In this document: one piece after another, positions 1 through 8,711 of the stretch | Position numbering within the stretch: position 1 is the stretch's first letter | Layout: each line of letters opens with the position of its first letter | Assembly: GCA_002104895.1 (NCBI GenBank) | Contig: MCFG01000113.1 | Coordinates: 1 to 15,000, forward strand | DNA from: Anaeromyces robustus | Taxonomy: Eukaryota > Neocallimastigomycota > Neocallimastigomycetes > Neocallimastigales > Neocallimastigaceae | Length of the DNA: 15,000 bases | Reading direction: 5' to 3' | Notes under the pieces: generated by a model | Told to the model about the DNA's origin: nothing | Databases searched by the model: none | The model's input: only the letters and a program-made list of their open reading frames with translations | Translations under genes and position numbers: made by a program

Positions 1-546
1 ATTGTTATATTAAATTAAAATGATATTTTCTTTTTTTAAAATATTAATAAATATTATTATAAAATCAAAAAAAAAAAAAAAATTAATGAAATATTTAAAG
101 ATTTACTACATTAAATTTAAACCATATTTTCTTTTTTTTTAAAAGAAAATATTTATAAATAGATCAGAAAATAATAAAATAAATTAATAATAAATATAAA
201 AATTATACAGAAAAAAAATTTTTTTTTTATTATAAAAATTTGTAAAAGGAATTTCTTTTACTAAATAAATATTAATTATTATAGGTTAATTAATGTAATA
301 CTTTTTTTTTTTAAAAAAAAAATTTATTCATGTATTAATAATTAAAGTTTGTTTATATAGGATTTACTCACGAAATTTTTTGAAGAGAAATTTTTTTTTA
401 TCTTTAATTTATAATTTTTAATTAATTCATTATATTAATTTAAATAATTTTAATATATAACTTAATAAATTAATCATATTAAAAAATCTATAATTATTAT
501 TATACATAAATCTTATATGATATGATTTTTTTATCATTTATATATG

Positions 547-547
<1 letters not shown>

Positions 548-576
<29 letters not shown>
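548..576. repeat. 29-nt poly(T) tract
   Basis: An uninterrupted run of T lies about 300 bp upstream of the PFL start codon. Long dA:dT tracts are known to exclude nucleosomes in fungi, so it may help keep the promoter open; that role is inference. The exact length could also be affected by sequencing error in homopolymers. Confidence 0.85.
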
Positions 577-582
<6 letters not shown>

Positions 583-702
583 ATACCTCTAAGTGTTAAT
601 TTTTCCTAAAAGATTTGTATAATATAAATTTAATAAATTTTTTTTATTTTTATCTTTCACTTAATAAAACTTTAAACAATAAATTTTTAATTTTCGTTTC
701 AA

Positions 703-710
703 GTATAAAT
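703..710 (+). promoter_or_regulatory. Possible TATA box for PFL
   Basis: GTATAAATAG-type sequence sits about 165 bp upstream of the ATG, in a local patch (roughly 695-720) with more G and C than its surroundings. The match to a TATA element is good, but A+T-rich DNA produces such matches by chance and no transcript start is visible. Confidence 0.35.
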
Positions 711-872
711 AGGTGGCATTTTATCTTTAAAAATTTTTTTTCTTCGCCAAATATATTATAAAGAATTATATATAATAATTAATTCTTAATATACCTTAAA
801 TAAGAAAAAAAGAAGATTATACCCTATTTGTATAAAAATTAAAAATTCTACTTTTATTTTAAAAATAACAAA

Positions 873-3302
873 ATGGAATCTTTAACTTTATACCAAACTA
901 ACAATGTTATTGCTAAGACAGTTTCAGCTAATGCTGTAGCTGCTACTAAAATTGCTAGTGCTAGAATTAGCAAACCAACTCGTGCTATTCACACAGTTCC
1001 AATGACTACTTCTTCTCTTAAAATTTCAAAGAAATCTTCCTTCCCATCTATCCAAACTAAGAATTATGCTACTCAAGCTCCATGCATTACTGGTGATGCT
1101 GCTGCTAAGAGTGAAATTGATGTAGAAGGTTGGATTAAAAAACACTACACTCCATATGAAGGTGATGCTTCTTTCCTTTCTGGTCCAACCGAAAAGACTA
1201 AAAAACTTTTCGCTAAGGCTGAAGAATACCTTGCTAAGGAACGTGCTAATGGTGGATTATATGATGTTGATCCACATACTCCATCCACTATTACTTCTCA
1301 CAAACCAGGTTACCTTGACAAAGATAATGAAGTTATTTATGGTTACCAAACTGATGTTCCACTTAAGAGAGCCATTAAACCATTCGGTGGTGTTAACATG
1401 GTAAAGAATGCTCTTAAGGCTGTTAATGTTCCAATGGATAAGGAAGTTGAACACATTTTCACTGATTACCGTAAGACTCACAACACTGCTGTTTTCGATA
1501 TTTACTCTAAGGAAATGAGATCTGGTCGTTCTAACGCTATCATGACTGGTTTACCAGATGGTTACGGTCGTGGTCGTATTATTGGTGATTACCGTCGTGT
1601 TGCTCTTTATGGTACTGACCGTCTTATTGCTCAAAAGGAAAAAGATAAGGCTAAATTACAAAAGAAGCAAATGGATGAACCAACTATGAAATTAATTGGT
1701 GAAGTTGCTGATCAAGTTAAAGCTCTTAAACAACTTACTCAAATGGCTAAATCTTATGGTATTGATATTTCAAAACCAGCTAAGAATGCCAGAGAAGCTA
1801 CTCAATTTGTTTACTTCGGTTACTTAGGTTCTATTAAGGAACAAGATGGTGCTGCTATGTCTCTTGGTCGTGTTGATGCCTTCCTTGATTGTTTCTTCGA
1901 AAACGATTTAAAGAATGGTGTTATCACTGAAGCTGAAGCTCAAGAAATTATTGATAACCTTATCTTAAAGTTACGTTTTGCTCGTCACTTACGTACTCCA
2001 GAATACAACGATTTATTCGCTGGTGATCCAACTTGGGTTACTATGTCTCTTGGTGGTATGGGAAGTGATGGTCGTACTTTAGTTACCAAGACTTCCTTCC
2101 GTGTTCTTAACACTCTTTACAACTTAGGTCCAGCTCCAGAACCAAACATTACTGTTCTCTGGAACAAGGCTCTTCCAAAGAACTTCAAGGACTTTGCCAC
2201 TCAAGTTTCTATTGATACTTCTTCTATTCAATATGAATCTGATGCTCTTATGTCAGCTAGATTCGGTGATGATTACGGTATTGCTTGCTGTGTCTCAGCT
2301 ATGAGAATTGGTAAGGATATGCAATTCTTTGGTGCTCGTTGTAACCTTGCTAAACTTATGCTTTACGTTCTTAACCATGGTAAGGATGAAAGAACTGGTA
2401 AACAAGTTGGTCCAGATTTCGGTCCAGTTCCAGAAGGTCCAATTCCATTCGATTGGATGTGGGCAACTTATGACAAAGCTATGGATTGGATTGCCAATCT
2501 TTACGTTAACACCATGAATGTTATTCACTTCTGTCATGACCAATATTGTTATGAATCCCTTCAAATGGCTCTTCATGATACCGATGTTCGTCGTTTAATG
2601 GCCTTCGGTGTTGCTGGTCTTTCTGTTGTTGCTGATTCCTTCTCAGCTATTAAATACGCTAAAGTTACTCCAATCCGTGATTCAAAGACTGGTTTAACTG
2701 TTGATTTCAAGGTTGAAGGTGACTTCCCAAAATTCGGTAATGATGATGATCGTGTTGATTTCTTCGCTAGAACTGTTACTGACAAACTTATTACTAAACT
2801 TAGAAAGACTCCAACTTACCGTGGTGCTACTCACACTCTTTCCATTCTTACCATTACTTCTAACGTTGTTTACGGTAAGAAGACTGGATCTACTCCAGAT
2901 GGTCGTAAGGCTGGTCAACCATTTGCTCCAGGTTGTAATCCAATGCATGGTCGTGAATTCTCTGGTGCTGTTGCTTCACTTTCTTCAGTTGCTAAGGTTA
3001 ATTATGATTCTTGTATGGATGGTATTTCTAACACCTTCTCTATTGTTCCAAATACCATTGGTAAGACCTTACAAGAACGTCAAGGTAACCTCTCTGGTTT
3101 ATTAGATGGTTACTTCACTAAGGGTGCTCATCATCTTAATGTTAACGTTCTTAAACGTGAAACTTTAGAAGATGCTATGGCTCACCCAGAAAACTATCCA
3201 AACCTTACTATTCGTGTTTCTGGTTATGCTGTTAACTTTGTTAAGTTAACTCCAGCTCAACAAAAGGAAGTTATTGCTCGTACTTTCCACGAAAAGATGT
3301 AA
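873..3302 (+). CDS. pfl: Pyruvate formate-lyase, probably hydrogenosomal
   Basis: This 809-residue glycyl-radical enzyme converts pyruvate and CoA to formate and acetyl-CoA. The PFL domain starts near residue 80 (YTPYEGD at 92-98). The adjacent catalytic cysteines are C472 and C473, inside the conserved [12 protein letters not shown] segment. The radical glycine is G784 in RVSGYAVNF, 25 residues from the C-terminus. All key residues are present and no intron is needed. Compared with the bacterial enzyme (C418/C419 and G734 in E. coli) there is an N-terminal extension of about 50 residues. Residues 3-74 have no acidic residue and many S, T, A, K and R, as in mitochondrial or hydrogenosomal presequences. 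PFL is known in gut-fungus hydrogenosomes and cytosol; the location here is inferred. Codon choice is strongly biased (GGT, CCA, AAG, CGT), suggesting high expression. The activating enzyme needed to form the radical is not in the window. Confidence 0.97.
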   Translation: MESLTLYQTNNVIAKTVSANAVAATKIASARISKPTRAIHTVPMTTSSLKISKKSSFPSIQTKNYATQAPCITGDAAAKSEIDVEGWIKKHYTPYEGDASFLSGPTEKTKKLFAKAEEYLAKERANGGLYDVDPHTPSTITSHKPGYLDKDNEVIYGYQTDVPLKRAIKPFGGVNMVKNALKAVNVPMDKEVEHIFTDYRKTHNTAVFDIYSKEMRSGRSNAIMTGLPDGYGRGRIIGDYRRVALYGTDRLIAQKEKDKAKLQKKQMDEPTMKLIGEVADQVKALKQLTQMAKSYGIDISKPAKNAREATQFVYFGYLGSIKEQDGAAMSLGRVDAFLDCFFENDLKNGVITEAEAQEIIDNLILKLRFARHLRTPEYNDLFAGDPTWVTMSLGGMGSDGRTLVTKTSFRVLNTLYNLGPAPEPNITVLWNKALPKNFKDFATQVSIDTSSIQYESDALMSARFGDDYGIACCVSAMRIGKDMQFFGARCNLAKLMLYVLNHGKDERTGKQVGPDFGPVPEGPIPFDWMWATYDKAMDWIANLYVNTMNVIHFCHDQYCYESLQMALHDTDVRRLMAFGVAGLSVVADSFSAIKYAKVTPIRDSKTGLTVDFKVEGDFPKFGNDDDRVDFFARTVTDKLITKLRKTPTYRGATHTLSILTITSNVVYGKKTGSTPDGRKAGQPFAPGCNPMHGREFSGAVASLSSVAKVNYDSCMDGISNTFSIVPNTIGKTLQERQGNLSGLLDGYFTKGAHHLNVNVLKRETLEDAMAHPENYPNLTIRVSGYAVNFVKLTPAQQKEVIARTFHEKM

Positions 3303-3416
3303 AAATAGTATAAAAATTATTACGTAAAAAAAAAAAAGAAAAAAAAAGAGAAGAAAAAAATAAAGAAAACAACGCAAATTAAAATAAAAAATAAAAAAAA
3401 AAGCGAAAAATAAAAT

Positions 3417-3455
<39 letters not shown>

Positions 3456-3502
3456 TAAAATTAAAAAAAAAAAGAAAAAGAAACAAAAAATGCAAATATA
3501 AT
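3303..3502 (+). other. Purine-rich 3' flank of PFL
   Basis: About 200 bp directly after the stop codon are almost entirely A with scattered G (AAAAGAAAA, GAGAAGAAA types) on the coding strand and contain few T or C. This probably includes the 3' UTR. No single poly(A) signal can be picked out in such a context. Confidence 0.6.
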
Positions 3503-3988
3503 ATTAAAAAAAGATATATAATGGTCCATATTAAAATTTAGTAATATCAAATATTTATTAAAAAAAATGTATTGATAATATTATAAACTATTTTTTACAC
3601 TTATAATAAAAAAAAAAACTATTTTTTTTTTAAAAAAAAATTACTCTTCTATTATTTTTTTGTGTAAAGTGTTAAAAATTATTTAAAAAAGAAATTGAAA
3701 TTTTAATTATAAAAATCATATGGTCAAAAATTATATTATTTATTTCTTGTGTATTTTAAAAGAATATTAAATTATATATACATTTTTTTTTTAAATTTTT
3801 TATTTTTATTTTTGTTTTTATTAATTTTTTTAATTTTTATTTTTTTCTTTTTAATTTCTTTTTTTTTATAAATATTACAAAAATATTATATGAAACTATA
3901 TATATATATATATATTTCTATTTTTATTTAATTTTTATTTTTACATTATAAAAAATAAAAAAAAAAAAAATAATTTTTTTTTCCTTTC
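3503..3988. other. A+T-rich intergenic DNA
   Basis: There is no gene here. It holds long A and T runs and a (TA)n stretch near 3898-3915. The strand bias switches from A-rich after PFL to T-rich further right. Confidence 0.6.
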
Positions 3989-4105
3989 TGTTTTCCTTTT
4001 TTTTTTATATATATATAGCCGAAACCAACGCGGTGGTTCCCACAATGGACTCGCCACATCTTACACGGGAGTTACTACCCTGGCTAAATAGACGTTGGGA
4101 CTACA
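3989..4105. mobile_element. Short G+C-richer islet, possible solo LTR
   Basis: Bases 4016-4105 are about half G+C, abruptly unlike the flanks. The 117-bp segment begins TGTTTTCC and ends ACTACA, so it has TG...CA ends. The five bases outside are CTTTC on the left and CTTTT on the right, a near but imperfect target-site duplication. Read on the minus strand it starts TGTAGTCCC and carries a TATATATA run 3' of the G+C part, a layout seen in small LTRs. All six frames are largely open over the islet, so a coding relic or a last exon after TATATAG (4010-4018) cannot be excluded. No internal retroelement domain is present. Confidence 0.25.
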
Positions 4106-4306
4106 CTTTTCTTATTTTTTATTTTGATCATTTTCTGGTTTATTGTTGTGTGTAGTAATCACATACCATAAATCTTGCGATAGAAAACAAAAAAAAAAAA
4201 AAATAAAATAAAAAACAAAAAAAAAAAAAACATTAATCCTTAACTATAATGTAATCAATAATTTTATAGTGACTATTATAGTGAATAATTCAGATATATA
4301 TCTTAA

Positions 4307-4441
4307 TTATATCACCGAGGCATATACTTAAAAAAGTTTGACGTTCTGCTAGTTCTCCACTGTATTATCTATATAGTTACATCTGAAGAACATTTCAATG
4401 AATATGGTCAGCCCATGGCTTGGGCCTTATCCATAAAGTAA
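4307..4441 (+). pseudogene. Possible transposase fragment (MULE-like), relic
   Basis: A 44-codon open stretch with near 40% G+C lies between stop codons at 4304-4306 and 4439-4441. Its translation reads like protein: a hydrophobic run (FDVLLVLHCIIYIV) followed by HFNEYGQPMAWALSIK. The pattern of hydrophobic strand, acidic/aromatic turn, G-x-P-x-A-W-A-L-S resembles the strand after the first catalytic aspartate in MULE-type DDE transposases, where P-[VIM]-A-[WYF]-A-L-S is common. No start codon, no catalytic aspartate and no flanking domain are recognisable, so at best this is a decayed fragment. It could also be an exon of an unrelated gene. The assignment is from memory of the family pattern only. 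Confidence 0.27.
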
Positions 4442-4560
4442 TGCTTTTTCTAAGTAAAAACTTATATACTTAATTTAAGCATTTTAATATCACTGACAAC
4501 AAAGTGAAGGCAGTGATACACATAAAAATTGAATTAAATGGAATGGTTACTCATTTATGC

Positions 4561-5181
4561 TTAATTGTTATCACCAAATGCACCAAACATATTTTCAAAT
4601 CCTACATTACATTTGCCAAGTGGTGATAAATTTCTACCATTATAACAATTATTAACCCATTTTTCAATATTTCCAGCAATTGAAATTTTATTATTTCCAA
4701 AATATTCATTACTAACCTTTTCCCCATTCTTTGAAGCACCTGAACACAAAGAGATCATATTCTTTCCATATTCATATTTAGTGTTTTTCTTTACATCTAC
4801 GTATACGCATTCAAAATAAGTAGTACCAGGATTTCCTCTCTTAATAAAGGCCTTTAATGATGTATTGGTTCCACGTTTAAAGTATAATCTCTGTGGAGCT
4901 ATTGAACATGCCACGATAAAACCACTCTTAATTACGGTGCTATAACATTCACCTTTTCTTGGAATATTTAATTTACCTTCGAAGCGTGGTGAATCTTCGC
5001 ATACTACTCCTCTTTCTTCTAATTTGCAATATGGTCTACATATACCAATATCTTTCAAATATGAATCCATAGTCCATGAATTTGTAGGATATTGTACATA
5101 CGCACGCCCATTACAAATATTATCCGCTTTGGTAACAATAACATAGAATAATATGAGGTATAATGTAATTTTTAAATCCAT
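4561..5181 (-). CDS. Secreted cysteine-rich protein of unknown function
   Basis: No family is recognised. The frame extends to 5199, but the codon there is GTG, so the first ATG (5181-5179) is the likely eukaryotic start, giving 206 residues. Residues 1-19 form a signal peptide: MDLK, a hydrophobic core LYLILFYVIV, then TKA, with probable cleavage before D20. The mature chain has ten cysteines (23, 48, 52, 61, 79, 92, 125, 146, 179, 191), an even number that fits five disulfides. Sequons for N-glycosylation occur at N106 and N184. There is no membrane segment, GPI-type tail, dockerin or linker. The C-terminus is Gly/Asn-rich (FGAFGDNN). It stands alone, about 1.2 kb from PFL on the opposite strand. 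Extracellular location is well supported; the role (wall protein, inhibitor, effector-like small secreted protein) is open. Confidence 0.75.
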   Translation of the reverse strand: MDLKITLYLILFYVIVTKADNICNGRAYVQYPTNSWTMDSYLKDIGICRPYCKLEERGVVCEDSPRFEGKLNIPRKGECYSTVIKSGFIVACSIAPQRLYFKRGTNTSLKAFIKRGNPGTTYFECVYVDVKKNTKYEYGKNMISLCSGASKNGEKVSNEYFGNNKISIAGNIEKWVNNCYNGRNLSPLGKCNVGFENMFGAFGDNN

Positions 5182-5246
5182 ATCTGAGTAGTAAAGCACT
5201 AAAATTAAAAATTTTTAAGACACTAATTAAGGAGTAAAAATAAAAT

Positions 5247-5259
5247 TATATATATATAA
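5247..5259 (-). promoter_or_regulatory. Possible TATA element of the secreted-protein gene
   Basis: An alternating TATATATATATAAA sequence lies about 65 bp upstream of the ATG at 5181, a usual distance for a fungal core promoter. The match is easy to obtain by chance in this DNA. Confidence 0.3.
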
Positions 5260-5289
5260 ACACAATTGTTTTTTGTTTTTTGTTTTTTT

Positions 5290-5322
5290 TTATTTTATTT
5301 TATTTTATTTTATTTTATTTTT
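5290..5322. repeat. (TATTT)n microsatellite
   Basis: About six perfect pentanucleotide units TATTT in a row, in the upstream region of the 4561-5181 gene. Confidence 0.85.
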
Positions 5323-5427
5323 TCGTTTTTGTTTTTGTTTTATATTAATTATTATTATTATTTCTTTTATATTTAATACAGTGAATGTAAATTACTGTAT
5401 TTTTTTTATTACTTTTTATTTGTAAAG

Positions 5428-5470
5428 TTGGATAAATTATAAAGAAAAAAAAAAAAAAAATTTTATCCAA
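5428..5470. repeat. Hairpin with a poly(A) loop
   Basis: TTGGATAAA (5428-5436) and TTTATCCAA (5462-5470) form a perfect 9-bp stem around an A-rich loop that contains a long A run. A second hairpin lies just upstream: AATACAGT at 5375-5382 pairs with ACTGTATT at 5394-5401. Neither has the G+C-rich stem of an intrinsic terminator. No function is assigned. Confidence 0.5.
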
Positions 5471-6139
5471 GTTTTCATCAAAAGATTTTTATCTTTATGT
5501 GTGTCCACCAAGTCAAATTCAAATTAACTATATAATATTAAAAATTTACCAATTGTTTAATTTTTTAAGATAATTCATATATATTACATATTTATTCTGT
5601 TATATATTAATCTAAATAATTATTTTATTATTATACATTTTATAATATATTATAATATTATTATTTATTACAATATAAAGTATTATTCTTTTTTAGAATT
5701 CTTATTATATATTGAATATTAAATAATTACTTAAAATTATTTAATATTAGTAAAATATAGTTATTAAAAGCAACCAGTACACATAAAAGTCCTACATACT
5801 ATGTAATATTATGTGTATAATATGTATATTAAAGTGTTATAATGGTAATGTTTTGTAATTATCAAAAGTTATATACAAAAGAAAAAAAGTTTACCATTTA
5901 AAAATTATTATAAATATTTATCGTTTTATCTTTATTTTTTTTTTCAAAAAATAATAATAATAATAATAATATAATAATAAACAAGATAGAAAAAACAAAA
6001 GATTAAATCTTGATATAAATAAAAATATACTATATTTTATATTCAATAAATATAAAAAAATTAATATTTATTTATTAAATTATATTATTTACTCTTCATT
6101 TTAAATCTAAATATGATCAATTTACATTAGTAAAAAAAC
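5471..6139. other. A+T-rich intergenic DNA, no gene seen
   Basis: No coding sequence is supported. Visible items are an inverted repeat TACACATAA ... TTATGTGTA near 5777-5817 and a short (AAT)n run near 5949-5979. Short patches with more G+C (5500-5520, 5760-5800) do not extend into an open frame. Confidence 0.6.
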
Positions 6140-6486
6140 CTTTGGAACGTTTATCTTCATTATTATATAGAACAAACATCTAACTACCTTAAAAGTAAAG
6201 GTAGTTAGATATTCTTTAGCACTTTTAATATAAAATTATGGATACATTTCCGAAACTGTAAAAATAAAACAATATAAATTTAAAAATAAAACAATATAAA
6301 TTTTTAATTAATAGGTTTAATAATAATCTTTGGAACGTTTATCTTCATTATTATATAGAACAACACTACCTTTACTTTTAAGGTAGTTAGATATTTTTTA
6401 GCACTTTTAATATAAAATTATGGATACATTTCCAAAACTGTAAAAATAAAACAATATAAATTTTTAATTAATAGATTTAATAATAA
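6140..6486. repeat. Direct duplication of a hairpin-bearing element
   Basis: Two near-identical copies lie side by side: 6140-6319 and 6328-6486, starting CTTTGGAACGTTTATC and ending in TTTTTAATTAATAG. Copy 1 has a perfect 13-bp stem (6178-6190 with 6198-6210; arm ATCTAACTACCTT) around the loop AAAAGTA. Copy 2 keeps eight pairs (6365-6372 with 6380-6387), and its loop is TACTTTT, the exact reverse complement of loop 1. Copy 1 also has an internal ~22-bp duplication (TAAAAATAAAACAATATAAA, 6259-6302). There is no open frame, so this is a non-coding, MITE-like or foldback repeat. No terminal repeats typical of a named family were recognised. Confidence 0.85.
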
Positions 6487-6930
6487 AAGGTTTAAGAAAT
6501 ATATATACATATGTATTATTTATGTATTATTACTACTCTATTTTAATTATTTTTTATTTTCTTTTTATTTTATTACTATTTTTTTTATTTTTTATTCGTT
6601 TTTTATTTTTTATTTTTTATTTTTTATTTATTATTTGTTATTTTTTTATTTTTTTTATTTTTTTATTGGAATGTCGCATTTTTTATGATTCTTTTTCCAT
6701 TATATTTAAGAACATAAACTTACATAATTTACATTTTAAAGAAATTAAAAATTTAAAAAAAAAAAAAAAATTATATATATTACATAATTAAATTTGGAAT
6801 AATATACAAAATTATTTTTATTAATTTTTTATTATTTTTAATTAATAATAAATAAATTTCATCATTCTAAATTTTAATTTTTTTTTCTCTAAAAAAAAAA
6901 AATGGCTAAGCTTATTTTATCATATAAGCT
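6487..6930. other. Low-complexity T-rich DNA
   Basis: The stretch consists of TTTTTATT-type runs and A runs. The open frames here (for example 6522-6791 +) translate to almost only F, L, I and Y and come from base composition, so they are not called as genes. Confidence 0.65.
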
Positions 6931-7120
6931 TTCATATGAAAATCATACTGAATTTTCTTCAAATTTTTTTTTTTTTTTATTTTTTACAATTTTTATTTAT
7001 TTATTTATTTTGTTATTTTTAATTATACTTCATACGAAAATCGTACTGAATTTTATTCATATTTATTTTTATTTATTTTTACATTTATTTATTTATTTAT
7101 TTTGTTATTTTTAATTATAC
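6931..7120. repeat. Two-copy ~95-bp tandem repeat with a small hairpin
   Basis: Copy A (6931-7028) and copy B (7029-7120) both start TTCATA-GAAAATC-TACTG and end in TTTTGTTATTTTTAATTATAC; a third copy starts at 7121 (TTCA) and stops. Each copy has a mini-hairpin: TATGA-AAA-TCATA (6935-6947) in A and TACGA-AAA-TCGTA (7033-7045) in B. The repeat lies in the 3' flank of the deacetylase gene. Confidence 0.75.
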
Positions 7121-7158
7121 TTCAATTTTTTTTTTTTAAAGTTTATGTTACTATGTCT

Positions 7159-8493
7159 CTAACATAAAACATTAGCTGTAGAAATACCACACCATTGACC
7201 GTTTTCAACATCCCATTGACCATCAGTATCAGCGAATACACTATTTCTACAGGTTGATGTACTACAGCATTTGTAACCATATTTACTACTCCAACAATTT
7301 CCATTGTTAGAATTTGGCTTACCACACCATTGGTCATTTTCAATACCCCATTGACCATTGGAATCAGTGAAATAAACAATAGAATTACCACTACAACATG
7401 GGAAACCTAAGGAAGTAGACCAACAGCTATTTGGAAGAGTCTTAGTACCAGAACCACCAGTACTACCACCGGTACTACCACCAGATGAAGCGTTACCGTT
7501 ACTAACAACAATCTTACCACCGTTTGGAACGGCATCAAAGTAGATATAACCGCTTTCAATCTTAGATTCAATCTTAGCGCCATTTTGAGTGACTTCAGCC
7601 TTGCTCCAATCACTCTTGACACGAATAGAAAGTGGGTAATCATACTTTGAAATACTATCGGCAATGTTGTGACTTAATTCAAAGGTCATAGAGTTTGAAC
7701 TACTTTGTCCTTGAATCTTAGCAGCATTACGTTCCTTAATGTACATAGCAACGAAACCCATTGGGGCGACCCAAATATCCTTGTCGTTTTGTTTAGCCCA
7801 TTTAAGAGCACCATCGATAGCGTTAAGGTCAGTTGGAGAATATGTAGCTGGACCATTGTTCTTACCTTGGAAACCGTGAGTAAGGAAAGCAACCCATCCG
7901 TTACTTTGGACAGCCTTTTGCATTTGACCAGTAAAGTCATTAGTGCTTTTAATTTGACCTTCAGCACCAGTCATAATGGCTGGGGTCTTTGCCCAGTTGG
8001 ATGGACCATTCTTACCCATAATATCAGACATGCCTTGCCAGCTACCATTACAAATACGACCTACAATATAGTTTTGTAAAACAGCTCTTTCATTTGGAAC
8101 GTTACAGTTTGGATAAGCAACAGTAATAATACCATACTTTTGCTTAATTTTACCTCCAATATTAGTCTTTGATGAGGCTTCTTCACCACTCATATTATTT
8201 CCGTGACTGTTACTGTGACTAGCAATTTCGTGACCGCTGTCGGCCAAACTTTGGAAACCGCTCCAGTTGGGGTTCCAGTTGTAAACCAAGTTGAAAGTAC
8301 CTTTGTAGCCGTACTTGTCGAATACTGGACCACAATCGCTGACTTGACTTGGAGCACCATCATCAAAAGTAAATGAAGCTGCACCCTTACGGAAACCTGC
8401 CCAAGTACCAATTTCAGCGTTTTGTGCAAATGCGGAACCGGCCGCAAACATAGCAACTGCAATGGCAGTGATAGAAATTTTGTTAAACTTCAT
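7159..8493 (-). CDS. Secreted polysaccharide deacetylase with two fungal dockerins
   Basis: The 444-residue protein has a signal peptide at 1-23 (cleavage AFA|Q). A NodB/CE4-type deacetylase domain spans about 30-255. Its motifs are T42-F-D-D-G46 (D44 probable base, D45 metal), H93-x3-H97 (metal), AYPNC at 126-130 in place of the usual R-x-P segment, and LTH at 204-206. A beta-rich segment covers about 256-333, then a Gly/Ser/Thr linker (336-350). Two CBM10-like dockerins follow: C357-C390 and C400-C435, each starting CW and ending QWCG. It should remove acetyl groups from xylan or a chitin-like polymer as part of the extracellular cellulosome; the substrate is not determined. The gene is intronless. 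The catalytic half is near 50% G+C in sampled lines and the dockerins about 32-38%. The bacterial look of the signal peptide and domain suggests transfer from a rumen bacterium such as Fibrobacter; the donor is inference. Confidence 0.93.
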   Translation of the reverse strand: MKFNKISITAIAVAMFAAGSAFAQNAEIGTWAGFRKGAASFTFDDGAPSQVSDCGPVFDKYGYKGTFNLVYNWNPNWSGFQSLADSGHEIASHSNSHGNNMSGEEASSKTNIGGKIKQKYGIITVAYPNCNVPNERAVLQNYIVGRICNGSWQGMSDIMGKNGPSNWAKTPAIMTGAEGQIKSTNDFTGQMQKAVQSNGWVAFLTHGFQGKNNGPATYSPTDLNAIDGALKWAKQNDKDIWVAPMGFVAMYIKERNAAKIQGQSSSNSMTFELSHNIADSISKYDYPLSIRVKSDWSKAEVTQNGAKIESKIESGYIYFDAVPNGGKIVVSNGNASSGGSTGGSTGGSGTKTLPNSCWSTSLGFPCCSGNSIVYFTDSNGQWGIENDQWCGKPNSNNGNCWSSKYGYKCCSTSTCRNSVFADTDGQWDVENGQWCGISTANVLC

Positions 8494-8497
8494 TATT

Positions 8498-8507
8498 CCT
8501 ACCTTTA
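8498..8507 (-). promoter_or_regulatory. Shine-Dalgarno-like purine run before a fungal start codon
   Basis: AAAGGTAGGA lies four bases upstream of the deacetylase ATG (8493-8491). It stands out because the next 300 bp upstream are nearly pure A/T. It may be a leftover of a bacterial leader carried over with the gene, or chance. It would have no ribosome-binding role in a fungus. Confidence 0.3.
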
Positions 8508-8711
8508 AAAGTATATCTTTTTAAAACTAATAGTAAATATAATACAAATAATATTAAATATTTCTATACTTTTTTTTTATATTTAATATTTTTTTCTTTT
8601 TTTAGAAAAAAAAGTATAAATTATTTAATTTGAAAAAAAAAAAAAGAAACAACGTTTAAAATCGCAAGAAATCTAAATATTTATATATAAAAAAAAATAT
8701 TATATAAAATA

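Larger units (their letters stand above)
1..872. other. A+T-rich 5' flank of the PFL gene, no gene seen
   Basis: No convincing coding sequence is seen in any frame. The stretch is A/T homopolymer-rich and contains a perfect 12-bp hairpin (ATATTTTCTTTT at 124-135 with its complement at 141-152, five-T loop) and a 7-bp hairpin at 242-248/255-261. The part nearest the gene presumably holds the promoter and 5' UTR of PFL. The translation start has a favourable context, with A at -3 and G at +4. Confidence 0.7.

Noticed and set aside
4016-4105. tRNA or 5S rRNA gene in the G+C-rich islet
   Set aside because: Neither strand shows the A- and B-box pattern or a cloverleaf, and it does not resemble 5S rRNA.
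5181-5199. Extended start of the secreted protein at 5199
   Set aside because: The codon at 5199-5197 is GTG. The ATG at 5181 begins directly with a good signal peptide, so the six extra residues are left out.
6522-7114. Open frames 6522-6791 and 6902-7114 (+)
   Set aside because: Their translations are nearly all F, L, I and Y from T-rich low-complexity DNA, and the second is built on the tandem repeat. There is no domain, normal codon use or G+C rise.
7143-8462. Other-frame ORFs within the deacetylase gene (for example 7705-8079 +, 7686-7967 -)
   Set aside because: They are shadows of a gene with clear catalytic motifs and dockerins. The same applies to the short frames inside PFL.
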